A DNA stretch of 64,000 bases from Gemmatimonadetes bacterium SCN 70-22 (GTDB lineage: Bacteria; Gemmatimonadota; Gemmatimonadetes; Gemmatimonadales; Gemmatimonadaceae): assembly GCA_001724275.1 (NCBI GenBank), contig MEDZ01000004.1:62001-126000 (forward strand). Direction: 5' to 3'. Under the pieces are notes generated by a model. It did not search any database and had not been told where the DNA came from. It saw only the letters and a list, made by a program, of their open reading frames with translations. The position numbers were made by a program, and so were the translations under genes. Positions 10,909 to 22,422 of this stretch are shown here, one piece after another. The stretch's first letter is position 1, and every line of letters begins with the position of its first letter.

Positions 10909-10947
10909 ACGGGGACGGGGCGCACGATCCGCGCGCCCCGTCCCCGT
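10909..10947 (-). terminator. Strong hairpin between mdh and sdhC
   Basis: A perfect 15-bp stem, ACGGGGACGGGGCGC (10909-10923) with GCGCCCCGTCCCCGT (10933-10947), encloses a 9-base loop. On the minus strand it starts a few bases after the mdh stop and is followed by a pyrimidine-rich tract. It should end or attenuate mdh transcription before sdhCAB. Confidence 0.75.
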
Positions 10948-10952
10948 GGCCG

Positions 10953-11949
<997 letters not shown>

Positions 11950-11970
11950 CATCCGCCCCCCGGGCGCACC

Positions 11971-12954
11971 TCACCCGCCCACCTGCGACAGGGCGCGCAG
12001 CCCGCCCACCTGCATCTGCAGCAGGTGATGCTCCTTGGGCTTCTCGGCCAGCGCCTTCCGGAACAGCGGCTCCAGCGGCTCGCCGCGGCGCAGCGGATCG
12101 CGCAGGTTGACCTCATGGTCGCCGTACAGGCAGGTCCGCAGCCGCCCGTCGGCCGTTAGGCGCACCCGGTTGCACGAGCTGCAGTAGGTGTGCGTCATCG
12201 GGGTGATGACCCCCACCGTGCCGGGGGAGTCCCCGATCCGGAAGTAGCGCGCCGGCCCGTTCCCCTTGGGCCCCTCGTCGCTCGTTAGGACCCCGAGGGA
12301 TGCGACCCGCTGCAGGACCTCCTCGCTCGGCACCACGTGCTCCCAGGTGAGGTCGCGCATCTCGCCGACCGGCATGAGCTCGATGAAGCGCACGTGCCAG
12401 GGGTGGTCCATGACCAGACGGGCGAAGTCGACCACCTCGTCGTCGTTGATGCCGCGCATCACAACGACGTTGATCTTGATGGGCCCAAGCCCTGCATCCT
12501 CAGCGGCTTGCGCCGCCTGGACCGGTGAGAGCCCGAGGTTGCGGCGGGCGATCGCCACGATGCGATCCGGGCGCAACGAATCCGCGCTCATGTTCACCCG
12601 GTCGAGCCCCGCCTCGCGCAGCGCGCCGGCCAGCTGGGGGAGCTTGACCCCGTTCGTCGACAGGGCGATGTCACGGATCTCGGCGATCTCGCGCAGCTGG
12701 CGGACCAGCGCCGGGAGGTCGGGCCGGATGGTGGGCTCGCCACCGGTGATCCGCAGCCGCCGCAGCCCCAAGGGGGCCAGCTGGCGCACCACTTCGGCAA
12801 TCTCCTCGTACGACAGGATGTCGCGCTTGGGGAGCCACTCCATCCCCTCCAGCGGCATGCAGTACAGGCAGCGGAAGTTGCAGCGATCGGTGACCGAGAT
12901 CCGCAGGTATTCGATCCCGCGCCCGAACTGGTCGCGCAGTACCACCTCGCTCAT
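11971..12954 (-). CDS. moaA: GTP 3',8-cyclase MoaA (molybdopterin biosynthesis)
   Basis: A 327-residue radical-SAM enzyme for the first step of molybdenum cofactor synthesis. The N-terminal radical-SAM cluster CNFRCLYC, the SAM-binding GGEPT, the C-terminal second cluster CSSCNRVRLTADGRLRTC and the conserved C-terminal Gly-Gly are all present. The ATG at 12954 overlaps the moaE stop (ATGA). Two CCTAACG heptamers occur in it, read as Leu-Thr. Together with moaE and moaD it forms a compact molybdopterin operon, but moaC and mog/moeA are not in the window. Confidence 0.96.
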   Translation of the reverse strand: MSEVVLRDQFGRGIEYLRISVTDRCNFRCLYCMPLEGMEWLPKRDILSYEEIAEVVRQLAPLGLRRLRITGGEPTIRPDLPALVRQLREIAEIRDIALSTNGVKLPQLAGALREAGLDRVNMSADSLRPDRIVAIARRNLGLSPVQAAQAAEDAGLGPIKINVVVMRGINDDEVVDFARLVMDHPWHVRFIELMPVGEMRDLTWEHVVPSEEVLQRVASLGVLTSDEGPKGNGPARYFRIGDSPGTVGVITPMTHTYCSSCNRVRLTADGRLRTCLYGDHEVNLRDPLRRGEPLEPLFRKALAEKPKEHHLLQMQVGGLRALSQVGG

Positions 12955-13388
12955 CGCCCCGCCTCCTCGTGGGCGCGCGTGGGATCGACCCACTCGCGCG
13001 TGCCGTCCGCGTAGTGCTCGCGCTTCCAGATGGGGACGCGCTTCTTGACTTCCTCGATCAGGTATCGCGCCGCGTCCATCGCGGGGGCGCGCCGCGGGTG
13101 CGACACCACGATGGCGATGCTCGCCTCGCGGAGCGCCAGGTAGCCCAGGCGGTGCTCCATCACCACGTGCGGCGTCCCGAAGCGCCCCACCGCCTCGCTG
13201 GCGATTGCCTCCATCTCCTTCAAGGCCATCGCCTCGTACGCGGAGTAGTCGATGCCCCGTACCTCCCGTCCGTCGTTGACGTCACGTACGGTCCCGACGA
13301 AGAGCGTCGTCGCCCCGGACGAGGCGGAGCTCACCTCGGCCACGAGCGCCGCGGCGTCGATCGGGGTCGTCACGAGGGCGACTCGCAT
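12951..13388 (-). CDS. moaE: Molybdopterin synthase catalytic subunit MoaE
   Basis: A 145-residue large subunit of molybdopterin synthase. The family motifs FVGTVRDVND, YEAMALKEME, HRLGYL and the C-terminal KKRVPIWKREHY with its catalytic lysines are visible. The start at ATG 13388 overlaps the moaD stop (TGATG), so the two subunits are translated in tandem. The open frame continues upstream only as a shadow of moaD. Confidence 0.95.
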   Translation of the reverse strand: MRVALVTTPIDAAALVAEVSSASSGATTLFVGTVRDVNDGREVRGIDYSAYEAMALKEMEAIASEAVGRFGTPHVVMEHRLGYLALREASIAIVVSHPRRAPAMDAARYLIEEVKKRVPIWKREHYADGTREWVDPTRAHEEAGR

Positions 13389-13633
13389 CACCCCCCCGCC
13401 ACCGGAGGAATGATCGCCACCTCGTCGCGATCCCGCACGAGGTCGTCGAGGCGCGCGTAGCTCGCGTTGACCGCGACGAGGGGAGCAGGCGGGAGGCGGT
13501 CGGCCCCCGGGCGCTCGCGCACCGTGGCCAGCACGTCGCGCACCCGGGCCGCCCCGCCCACCTCGACGTCGATCGCGGTGGCGCCAAGCGCCTCGGCATA
13601 CGAGGCAAAGAGGAGAACGCGTACAGTCGGCAT
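13388..13633 (-). CDS. moaD: Molybdopterin synthase sulfur-carrier subunit MoaD
   Basis: An 81-residue ubiquitin-fold sulfur carrier that ends in Gly-Gly, the thiocarboxylate-bearing tail required for sulfur transfer. The core LLFASYAEALGATAIDVEV and DEVAIIPPVAGG are typical. ATG at 13633 gives a normal-length protein; an upstream in-frame start at 13669 would add 12 residues. It is the first gene of moaD-moaE-moaA. A weak promoter-like pair (TTGCGC, 16 bp, TAGTCT) lies just upstream. Confidence 0.9.
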   Translation of the reverse strand: MPTVRVLLFASYAEALGATAIDVEVGGAARVRDVLATVRERPGADRLPPAPLVAVNASYARLDDLVRDRDEVAIIPPVAGG

Positions 13634-13716
13634 ACGGAGGAAGACTATGGGGTGCCTCCCGTCGCGCAACGGGGAGGTGTCCGGCTCGCCCGCCCGGATC
13701 GCTTCCGAAAGCAGGC

Positions 13717-13745
13717 GTGCCCCGGTCGCGGGGCGACCGGGGCAC
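13717..13745. terminator. Perfect 13-bp hairpin downstream of the HU gene
   Basis: GTGCCCCGGTCGC and GCGACCGGGGCAC pair without mismatch around a 3-base loop, 30 bases after the stop of the HU-family gene on the minus strand. The following sequence contains CTTTCGG but no long T tract. It separates the HU gene from the molybdopterin genes. Confidence 0.75.
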
Positions 13746-13774
13746 GTTGGGCGACTCGGGAGGGGCGACCGGCG

Positions 13775-14137
13775 CTATGCCTCGCTCATCTCCTCTTCTT
13801 CATGATCGTCATCCCAATCCTCCACCGCGCCTTCGAGCGGCTCGAGCTCGGCCACCATGGCACGAAGCTCCTTGGACGGCTTGAAGACCGGGACCGGACG
13901 AGCCGACACCTCGACCGGCGAGCCGGTCCGGGGGTTGCGCGCCATGCGGGTCTTGCGGTGACGGATCTTGAAGGTGCCGAAGCCGCGGACCTCGATGTTC
14001 TTCTGCGCCTGCAGCGCCTCCTTGATCGCGTCGAGGAACGCGTCCACGACACGCGCGCAGTCCTTCTTGGAGATCATGGGACCGGCCGTGCGGGAAATCT
14101 GCTGCGTGACGCGCTCGACGAGGTCGGCTTTGGTCAT
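13775..14137 (-). CDS. HU/IHF-family DNA-bending protein with acidic C-terminal tail
   Basis: A 120-residue nucleoid protein. The first ~92 residues are a normal HU/IHF fold: MTKADLVERV start, the EVRGFGTFKIRHRKTRMARNPRTG core with the DNA-intercalating RNPRTG arm, then PVPVFKPSKELRA. The last ~25 residues are a strongly acidic tail (DWDDDHEEEE), absent from ordinary HU (~90 residues). Such a tail could tune DNA affinity or mimic DNA. Its own promoter with a perfect -35 box is visible upstream, and a hairpin follows, so it is monocistronic. Confidence 0.9.
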   Translation of the reverse strand: MTKADLVERVTQQISRTAGPMISKKDCARVVDAFLDAIKEALQAQKNIEVRGFGTFKIRHRKTRMARNPRTGSPVEVSARPVPVFKPSKELRAMVAELEPLEGAVEDWDDDHEEEEMSEA

Positions 14138-14185
14138 TGCGTGGTCTCGAACAGGACGGGGTCCAGGCGCTCGAAAGTTCGGTCG

Positions 14186-14215
14186 AACATAGAACGCTTA
14201 GCTATTGTGTGTCAA
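14186..14215 (-). promoter_or_regulatory. Predicted promoter of the HU-family gene with a nested inverted repeat
   Basis: TTGACA (14215-14210), 18 bp and TATGTT (14191-14186) on the minus strand; the -35 box overlaps the carA stop codon. The spacer is embedded between inverted arms AACGCTT (14193-14199) and AAGCGTT (14214-14220), which could be an operator or a weak carA terminator. Confidence 0.6.
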
Positions 14216-15345
14216 GCGTTTGGACCACTTCGCCCTGCCCCGTCCCGGACCGCCTTGATGAACTGTTTGAACAGCGGTCGAGCGTCGTGCGGACCCGGCG
14301 CGGCCTCCGGGTGGTACTGCACCGAGAAGATCGGGAGGTCGCGGTGACGGAGCCCCTCGACGGTCCCGTCGTTGAGGTTCACGTGCGTCACCTGGAGCGA
14401 CGGAGCCCCGGGAATCTCGTGTTCGTCCCCCTGCACCGCGAAACCGTGGTTCTGCGACGTGATGAGGACGCGCCCCGTTTCCAGCTCCTTGACCGGGTGA
14501 TTCCCCCCGTGATGCCCGAACGGCATCTTCACGGTCGACGCCCCGTAGCTCAGGCCGATCATCTGGTGGCCGAGGCAGATCCCGAAGACGGGGACGCCGG
14601 CATCGCCGATCGTTCGAATGGCGTGCGGGGCGTAGCTGACCGCCGCCGGGTCGCCCGGTCCATTGGAGAAGAAGACGCCGCTGGGCTTGAGCGCCAGCAC
14701 CTCCTCGGGGGGCGTCGTGGACGGCACGACGGTGACGTGGCAGTCGTTGGCCTCGAACAGGCGCAGGATATTCTGCTTGATCCCGTAGTCGTAAGCCACG
14801 ATGCGGTAAGGAGCTGACTCGCTCCCCCACGTGAAGGTGCGATCTGTCGTGACGACCGACGCGAGGTCGAGCCCCTCCATGGAGGGGCAGGCGTCGAGCG
14901 CCGCGAGCACCTCCTTGGTCACCTCGGTGCCCGCGGCGATGACCCCTCGCATCACGCCGGCCGACCGCAGGTGCTTGGTCAGTTGCCGGGTGTCGACGCC
15001 CTCGAGAATCGGGACGTTGGCGGCGGAGAGCCAGCTGAGGAGATCGCCGCTCGCCCTCCAGTTGGAGTAGGTGCGCGATAGCTCGCGGACCACGACGCCG
15101 GCAACCTGAGGGCGATCGGACTCGGGATCCTCGGCGTTGACACCGTAGTTGCCGATCATGGGCGCGGTCATGACCACGATCTGGCCACGGTATGACGGGT
15201 CGGAGAAGGTCTCCTGATAGCCGGTCATGTTCGTGGTGAACACCACCTCGGCCACCGTCATCGGGGCGTGGCCGGCGTGGCGGCCACGAAAAAGGGTTCC
15301 GTCCTCGAGGAGAAGGAACCCAGGGATTTCGTCGTGAGAGGTCAC
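14212..15345 (-). CDS. carA: Carbamoyl-phosphate synthase small subunit
   Basis: A 377-residue glutaminase subunit supplying ammonia for carbamoyl phosphate in arginine and pyrimidine synthesis. The N-terminal [17 protein letters not shown] domain, the class-I amidotransferase nucleophile FGICLGHQM, and the His-Glu pair in [15 protein letters not shown] are visible. The start is GTG at 15345 with no clear ribosome site. It follows secG by 9 bases, so it is probably the last gene of the long gapA/secG-side operon. carB is not in the window. Confidence 0.95.
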   Translation of the reverse strand: MTSHDEIPGFLLLEDGTLFRGRHAGHAPMTVAEVVFTTNMTGYQETFSDPSYRGQIVVMTAPMIGNYGVNAEDPESDRPQVAGVVVRELSRTYSNWRASGDLLSWLSAANVPILEGVDTRQLTKHLRSAGVMRGVIAAGTEVTKEVLAALDACPSMEGLDLASVVTTDRTFTWGSESAPYRIVAYDYGIKQNILRLFEANDCHVTVVPSTTPPEEVLALKPSGVFFSNGPGDPAAVSYAPHAIRTIGDAGVPVFGICLGHQMIGLSYGASTVKMPFGHHGGNHPVKELETGRVLITSQNHGFAVQGDEHEIPGAPSLQVTHVNLNDGTVEGLRHRDLPIFSVQYHPEAAPGPHDARPLFKQFIKAVRDGAGRSGPNA

Positions 15346-15354
15346 GTCAGGGGA

Positions 15355-15738
15355 CTACTGCTTCTTGGTCTCGGGAGCGGGAGTCGCGGGCGCCTTTTCG
15401 AGGGGGACGGCCGGAGCGGCCGCCGGTGCCTGTCCCTGCGGAGCCGGCGCCGTGGCGGGCGACTGCGTGAGCGGCGTGTCCAGGATCGATTTCGGCGTCC
15501 GCGTCCGCACGGACATCAGCTGCAACACGAAGGCGAGGAAGAGGAAGATTCCGCCCCCCCACCAGCTCACGCGCGTCAGGAGGTTCCCCGCCTGCCGCGT
15601 CCCGATGAACGAGTCGGAAGACGACGACGCGCCACCGAACGACGCGGCGAGTCCGCCCCCCTTCCCCGACTGCAGGAGGACCGCCGCAATCACGGCGAGG
15701 CTGACGAGAATCAGGATGATGAGCAGGAAGGTGTACAT
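15355..15738 (-). CDS. secG: Preprotein translocase subunit SecG
   Basis: A 127-residue inner-membrane protein of the Sec translocon. Two hydrophobic helices (residues ~3-22 and ~56-76) flank the family loop LLQSGKGGGLAASFGG. The C-terminal ~45 residues form an Ala/Pro-rich tail ending in ETKKQ, longer than the typical SecG. Placement after tpiA is common in bacteria. A weak promoter-like sequence overlaps the end of tpiA. Confidence 0.9.
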   Translation of the reverse strand: MYTFLLIILILVSLAVIAAVLLQSGKGGGLAASFGGASSSSDSFIGTRQAGNLLTRVSWWGGGIFLFLAFVLQLMSVRTRTPKSILDTPLTQSPATAPAPQGQAPAAAPAVPLEKAPATPAPETKKQ

Positions 15739-15779
15739 GCGCCTGGCGCTGGGTTGGGCGTGTTCGTGCTAAGCACGGA

Positions 15780-15808
15780 ATATTGCGGCACTTACGCGCC
15801 CGAATCAA
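15780..15808 (-). promoter_or_regulatory. Possible secG promoter
   Basis: TTGATT (15808-15803), 17 bp and CAATAT (15785-15780) on the minus strand, overlapping the tpiA stop. The -10 element is poor and lacks the TAnnTT form, so this is tentative. A small inverted repeat CGTGCT-A-AGCACG lies just downstream. Confidence 0.3.
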
Positions 15809-16554
15809 GTGCGAACGATCGTCGACCACCCCTCGGCGTCCAGCGAGGCCCCCCCGACCAGCAATCCGTCGACCTCCGGAGCCTCCAGGAGCGACGCCGC
15901 GTTGCCGCGATTCACGCTCCCGCCGTAGCAGATCGGGACATTCTGCGCCCGCTCTCCCAGCATTCCCACGAGCTCCTGGCGAATGATCACGTGGATCGCG
16001 CCGGCGTCGTCGGGCGTCGCGGTTCGCCCGGTCCCGATGGCCCACACCGGTTCGTAGGCCACGAGCAGGCTCGCGGCATGGTGCGGGTCGATGTCGGCCA
16101 GCCCGGCGCGAAGCTGGCGGAGGACCACCTGCTCGGTCGCACCGGCCTCGCGCTCCTCGAGCGTCTCCCCTACACACAGCATCGGAAGGAGACCGGCTCG
16201 CACCGCGGCGGCGACCTTGAGTCCGGTCTCCTCGTCGCGCTCCCCGAAGACGTGCCGACGTTCCGAGTGGCCGACGAGGGCCAGCGTGGCCCCCGCGTCG
16301 CGGGCCATGCCGGCGGAGAGCTCACCGGTGAAGGCGCCCTTGTCCTCCCAGTGGATGTTCTGCACGCCGACGACGATGTCCTGCCGTTCCTTGAGCGCAT
16401 CGACGACCGTCGTGAGGCTCACGGCGGGAGGAAAGAAGATGACCTGCCGGTCGGGGCGGCGGGCGTAGTGCGCGAGAAACGAGCGCATGAAGGCCCGGGC
16501 ATCGCTCGGCCCGTGGTTCATCTTCCAATTGGCGGCGAAGACAGGGTGTTGCAC
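15805..16554 (-). CDS. tpiA: Triose-phosphate isomerase
   Basis: A 249-residue TIM-barrel enzyme interconverting dihydroxyacetone phosphate and glyceraldehyde-3-phosphate. Active-site segments are visible: AANWKMNHG (Asn/Lys), the histidine in LVGHSERR and the catalytic glutamate in AYEPVWAIGTG, with CYGGSVN near the end. GTG at 16554 is chosen because a GAGGTGA ribosome site lies five bases upstream and the protein then starts at the first barrel strand. It follows pgk by five bases. Confidence 0.95.
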   Translation of the reverse strand: MQHPVFAANWKMNHGPSDARAFMRSFLAHYARRPDRQVIFFPPAVSLTTVVDALKERQDIVVGVQNIHWEDKGAFTGELSAGMARDAGATLALVGHSERRHVFGERDEETGLKVAAAVRAGLLPMLCVGETLEEREAGATEQVVLRQLRAGLADIDPHHAASLLVAYEPVWAIGTGRTATPDDAGAIHVIIRQELVGMLGERAQNVPICYGGSVNRGNAASLLEAPEVDGLLVGGASLDAEGWSTIVRT

Positions 16555-16559
16555 CGGGC

Positions 16560-17756
16560 TCACCTCTCGTCGAGGGCGTCGACCCCCGGGAGCGCCTTCC
16601 CCTCGAGAAACTCGAGCGAGGCGCCGCCACCGGTCGAGACATGGCTCATCGCTCTGTCCAACCCCGCTTCGGCGACCGCAGCCGCCGAGTCGCCGCCGCC
16701 CACGATGGTCGTGGCCCCGCCCTTGGTCGCCTCTGCCATCGCGCGGGCAATGGCGAGCGTCCCCTCGTTGAACGGCGGGTTCTCGAAGACCCCCATCGGT
16801 CCGTTCCAGAGCACCGTCTTGGCCGAGGCGATCGCGCGGGCATACGAGCGCATCGTGTCGGGGCCGATGTCGAACATGGCCTCGTCGGCGGGGATGGCGT
16901 CGCGCCGCGTGGCATGGGCGCCGGCGCCGTTGTCGATCGCGGTCGAGACGACCGCATCGTGCGGGAGGGTGAGGCGGAACCCTCCCCGCTCGAGGAGCGA
17001 GGCCGCGAGCTCCACCCGGTCGGGCTCCACCAGCGACTTGCCCGTCTCGAGCCCCATCGCCTCGAAGAACGTGCACGCCATGGCGCCACCGATCAGGAGG
17101 CCGTCCACCTTGGGGAGGAGCGCCTCGATGACGTCGATCTTTCCCGATACCTTGGCGCCGCCGAGGATCGCGATGAAGGGGCGGCGGGGCTCGGCGATGG
17201 CCTTGCCCAGGTAGTCGAGCTCGCGCTCCATGAGGAAGCCGGCCACGGCCGGCTTGAGGAAGGCGGTGACGCCGGCGGTGGAGGCATGGGCGCGATGTGC
17301 CGAGCCGAAGGCGTCGTTGACGTACAGGTCGCCCAGCGATGCGAAGGCACGGCTGAGCGCCTCGTCGTTCTTCTCCTCCCCCGGATGGAAGCGCGTGTTC
17401 TCGAGGAGGAGGATCTCGCCGTCGGCCAGTCCCCGCGACGCCGCGACGGCCCCCTCATCCGCCGAGGAGGCGTGGAAAGTGACCGGATACTTCGTGAGCT
17501 GGGCGAGTCGTCGTGCGACGGGGGCGAGCGAGTACTTCGGGTCGGGGCCCCCCTTGGGGCGCCCGAGATGCGAGAGCAGGACGACCCGCGCCCCGTGCCC
17601 CGCCAGGTACTCGAGCGTGGGGAGCGCGGCGACGATTCGGGTGTCGTCGCTCACGTTCCCCCTCTCGTCGAGGGGGACGTTGAAGTCGACACGAACGAGG
17701 GCCCGACGCCCACGCAGCTGGGCGTCGGTCAGGTCGCGGATGGTCTGCTTGTTCAT
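16560..17756 (-). CDS. pgk: Phosphoglycerate kinase
   Basis: A 398-residue glycolytic kinase generating ATP from 1,3-bisphosphoglycerate. The N-terminal [10 protein letters not shown], the substrate-binding [10 protein letters not shown] and the nucleotide-binding GGDSAAAV with [16 protein letters not shown] are all in place and the length is standard. It lies between gap and tpiA in the order gap-pgk-tpiA, with gaps of 5-10 bases. Confidence 0.96.
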   Translation of the reverse strand: MNKQTIRDLTDAQLRGRRALVRVDFNVPLDERGNVSDDTRIVAALPTLEYLAGHGARVVLLSHLGRPKGGPDPKYSLAPVARRLAQLTKYPVTFHASSADEGAVAASRGLADGEILLLENTRFHPGEEKNDEALSRAFASLGDLYVNDAFGSAHRAHASTAGVTAFLKPAVAGFLMERELDYLGKAIAEPRRPFIAILGGAKVSGKIDVIEALLPKVDGLLIGGAMACTFFEAMGLETGKSLVEPDRVELAASLLERGGFRLTLPHDAVVSTAIDNGAGAHATRRDAIPADEAMFDIGPDTMRSYARAIASAKTVLWNGPMGVFENPPFNEGTLAIARAMAEATKGGATTIVGGGDSAAAVAEAGLDRAMSHVSTGGGASLEFLEGKALPGVDALDER

Positions 17757-17765
17757 GAACCGGGC

Positions 17766-19569
<1,804 letters not shown>

Positions 19570-19584
19570 CGTGGAGGCGGCGGG

Positions 19585-20409
19585 CTATCGCGCGGCGGCC
19601 GCCTCCAGTGCGCGTCGCATGACCTCCAGGGGGGGCGGACGATGGAACCATTGCTCGAAGGCCGCGGCCCCCTGCACCAGGAGCATCTCCCGTCCGTCGC
19701 ACGCGGCATGACCTGCACGCCGCGCCTCCCGTACCCAGCGCGTCTCGCCGCGACGATACACCAGGTCCATCACGCGAGCGTCACGCGGCAGCTGGTCGGG
19801 CGCGACCGGGACGTCCTCGTCGCGCAGCCCCAGGGGAGTGGCGTTGACCACGAGCTGGGCGCCGTCCAGCGCGTCTCGAAGCGACGGCGCGACCCGGACG
19901 CGATCGCCGAATCGGGCGGCCAGCGCGCGCGCGCGCTGTGGGGTTCGCGCCCACAGTCGCACGAGGGCTCCCGGCCACTGCTCCACCGCGGCGCAGACCG
20001 CCGACGCGGCGCCCCCGCTCCCCATGCACGCGACCACGCAATGCGCCCGCACGACGCCGAGGGCGTCGGCCAGGGCCTCGAAGCCCGCGACGTCGGTATT
20101 GTCGCCGACCAGGGCGTCGTCGTCGCGGGTCCAGAAGGTATTCACCGCACCGACGCGCCTGGCCAGCGGCGTCAGCACATCGCAGGCGGTGAAGACCGAT
20201 TCCTTGTGCGGGACGGTGACGTTTCCTGCCGCGCGCTGGGTGCGCAGGAGGCGCAAGGCGTGGGGCAAGGCCGCGGGTGGAACGTCCAGCGCCTCGTAGG
20301 TGAGGGGGATCCCGGCGTCCCGCAGCGCGGCGTTCTGGAAGGCAGGTGACAACGAGTGGGCCACCGGGTGGCCGATGAGGACCAGCCGCCCGGGACGGTG
20401 CCCCGTCAC
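19585..20409 (-). CDS. aroE: Shikimate dehydrogenase (NADP+)
   Basis: A 274-residue shikimate-pathway enzyme reducing 3-dehydroshikimate. The substrate-binding GHPVAHSLSPAFQNAAL, the catalytic lysine in NVTVPHKES and the glycine-rich CMGSGGAASAV dinucleotide site are visible. The GTG start overlaps the stop of the preceding phosphatase gene (GTGA). Length is normal. Confidence 0.95.
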   Translation of the reverse strand: MTGHRPGRLVLIGHPVAHSLSPAFQNAALRDAGIPLTYEALDVPPAALPHALRLLRTQRAAGNVTVPHKESVFTACDVLTPLARRVGAVNTFWTRDDDALVGDNTDVAGFEALADALGVVRAHCVVACMGSGGAASAVCAAVEQWPGALVRLWARTPQRARALAARFGDRVRVAPSLRDALDGAQLVVNATPLGLRDEDVPVAPDQLPRDARVMDLVYRRGETRWVREARRAGHAACDGREMLLVQGAAAFEQWFHRPPPLEVMRRALEAAAAR

Positions 20410-20864
20410 GCGCGTTCGGTCGCCAGGGCGTCGAAGACGCGCCGGATCTCGCGTTGCAGCTCGTCGAAGGTGGCCCGGTACATCTCCAGGTCGCCGCCGA
20501 AGGGGTCGGACACCCCTGCGGGATCGCCAGCATCCTTCGCGAACGCGGTCAGGACCTGCGCCTTGCCGTCACCGCCTAACGCCTGGACCCGCTCGAGATG
20601 GTGCGGCCCCATGGTGAGGACGAGGTCGGCCCATGCCACCAGATCCGGGGTGAGCTGCCGGGCCGCGTGCCCCCCCAGGTCGAGGTGGCGTTCGAGGGCG
20701 ACGAGGAGGGCGCCGTCCGAAGCCGGGGCGCCATCCCAGGCGCTCGTTCCCGCGCTCGCCACCTCGACGTCCTCACGGCCACGCCCGATCGCCTCGCGCC
20801 TGGCAATGGCCTCCGCGAGCGGGGAGCGACAGGTGTTGCCGGTGCAGACGAAGAGGATCTTCAC
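20406..20864 (-). CDS. Low-molecular-weight phosphatase, probable protein-arginine phosphatase (YwlE type)
   Basis: A 152-residue LMW-PTP fold enzyme. The P-loop VCTGNTCRSPLAEA carries Thr at the position where tyrosine-specific members have Ile or Leu. In Bacillus YwlE this Thr selects phosphoarginine. The distal DPF-type general acid is seen in VSDPFGGDLEMY. The genomic neighbour is a TsaC/Sua5 homologue, as in Bacillus (ywlC-ywlE). The arginine kinase McsB is not in the window. An arsenate-reductase or tyrosine-phosphatase role is the alternative. Confidence 0.8.
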   Translation of the reverse strand: MKILFVCTGNTCRSPLAEAIARREAIGRGREDVEVASAGTSAWDGAPASDGALLVALERHLDLGGHAARQLTPDLVAWADLVLTMGPHHLERVQALGGDGKAQVLTAFAKDAGDPAGVSDPFGGDLEMYRATFDELQREIRRVFDALATERA

Positions 20865-20975
20865 GTACGGCGGAGGGTGGCGGCGGTGAGGTGAGTGACG
20901 AGCGGTCGACGTCGTCCCTGGGATCCTGAAAGTTACCTGCCCCGCACGCGTTTCGCAGTCGCCGCGACGAGCCGC

Positions 20976-21647
20976 CTAGAACTCCCCCATCAAGTGAGGG
21001 ACGCTCTCCCGCAGGACCGCGGAGGGGATGGCGCCCGGGCGAATGACACGGGGGCGCCGTCCGGTGCAGTCGACGACGGTGGAGGGGGGCGACGCGACGA
21101 GCCTCCCGCCGTCGAGGACCCGGATGATGCCGCGGGTGATCTCGGATTGCCACTGCTGCACGATCTCCCCGGCCGACATGGCTGGTGGCTGCCGGGGGCG
21201 ATTGGCGCTCGTCGAGGTGATGGGGTCGCCGTAGGCGCGCAGGAGTCGCTGCAGCCCCTCGTGCGAGGTCCAGCGTACCGCGACGCCACCCTCTGGTCCG
21301 CGCAGCCGCGCGGGGACGCGCCGGTCGCCACCGGTGAGCACGAGGGTGAGTGGTCCGGGCCAATGGCGTGCCGCCAGGCGCGCGGCGTCACTCGTCAGCG
21401 CGAGATCGAGGCGGGTGAGCATGTCGCTCCCGGCGATGAGGAGGAGGAACGGCTTGGCCGGCGGGCGCTGCTTCAGGCGCACCAGCGTCTCCACCGCATC
21501 GTGGTCCACCGCCGTCCCGAAGCCGTAGACGGTCTCGGTGGGATAAGCGAGGACGCCGCGATTCCGCAGGTGGTCGATCGTGGTCCCGAGCGATGCCTCC
21601 ACTTCCGGTGGGGACCAGAACGGGGTGGAGAGCGTCCCCGCGCTCAT
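20976..21647 (-). CDS. L-threonylcarbamoyladenylate synthase (TsaC/Sua5/YwlC family)
   Basis: A 223-residue YrdC-fold protein making threonylcarbamoyl-AMP for the t6A modification of tRNA. The motif GVLAYPTETVYGFG, the basic KQRPPAKPFLLLIAG stretch, PGPLTLVL and ITSTSANRPRQPP match the family. No C-terminal Sua5 domain follows, so it is the short form. The ATG overlaps the ispD stop (ATGA). A 111-bp gap precedes the phosphatase gene downstream; it contains no obvious feature. Confidence 0.9.
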   Translation of the reverse strand: MSAGTLSTPFWSPPEVEASLGTTIDHLRNRGVLAYPTETVYGFGTAVDHDAVETLVRLKQRPPAKPFLLLIAGSDMLTRLDLALTSDAARLAARHWPGPLTLVLTGGDRRVPARLRGPEGGVAVRWTSHEGLQRLLRAYGDPITSTSANRPRQPPAMSAGEIVQQWQSEITRGIIRVLDGGRLVASPPSTVVDCTGRRPRVIRPGAIPSAVLRESVPHLMGEF

Positions 21648-22422
21648 TCCGGGAGGTGCGCCAGGGCGTCGGCGCGGGCGAAATCCTCTTCCTCGGTGAC
21701 CTTCATGGCACGCTCACTCCCCCGCACCACGACGACCGGGAAGGCGAGTCGCTCGCAGAGGGCGGCATCGTCCGTTGCCCCCACTCCCGCGCGGCGCGCC
21801 TCGAGGTGCGCGCGCTCGAGCATCTCCCTGGGAAAGGCCTGGGGCGTCTGCGCGCGCCAGAGGCGGGCGCGATCGACGGTTCGCAGACCACGGGGAGGGC
21901 GGCGATGGCTCCCGTCCCGGCACGGGCCTGGCGGATGACGGCGTCGATCGTCGCGTCGGTCACCAGCGGGCGCGCGGCGTCGTGGACGACGACGATCTCC
22001 ACCTCGTCGTCGAGATCCTCGATCCCGCTCCACACGCTGTCCATGCGTTCGCGCCCTCCCACGGAGACCAGGAGGCGATCGACGTCGCACTGGAAGATCC
22101 ACGGGGGCGGGTCGCCGGCGACCGAACGCGGGAGTACGGCGACGACCTGCGCCACGTCGGCCCGGCGGTGGAAGGCCTGGATGCTGTGCAGGAGCATGGG
22201 CTTTCCCGCCACCCACCGGAACTGCTTGAGCTCCCGGCTCCCCGTCCGGCTTCCGCTTCCGGCCGCGACGATGATCACGCCGACATCGCGCCTGGCCGCG
22301 GTGTCGGGACGCAGCTCGGGCGGGGCCGCCTGGCGCGGGAGGTGGCCGGGGGCGCGCTCGGCGGGGTGCCCGTCGTGTCCTTCCCCCCCGGGGTGATCGG
22401 CGCCCGCCGCGTGGTCGTGCAT
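21644..22422 (-). pseudogene. ispD: ispD (2-C-methyl-D-erythritol 4-phosphate cytidylyltransferase) with internal deletion and frameshift
   Basis: The first frame, from ATG 22422, encodes an IspD N-terminus (VGVIIVAAGSGSRTG, VVHDAARPLVTDATID) and ends its similarity at AALPVV. The second frame carries the C-terminal half (RTVDRARLWRAQTPQAFPRE, MKVTEEEDFARADAL) and ends at 21644. The frames join near 21880-21890. Compared with the family, about 13-15 residues including the conserved DT-x-K segment are missing, and the total length (779 bp) is not a multiple of three. Both ends keep perfect overlaps with radA (TGATG) and the tsaC-like gene (ATGA). This argues for a recent deletion or an assembly error. 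The long His/Pro-rich N-terminal leader (~45 residues) is unusual. Confidence 0.75.
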
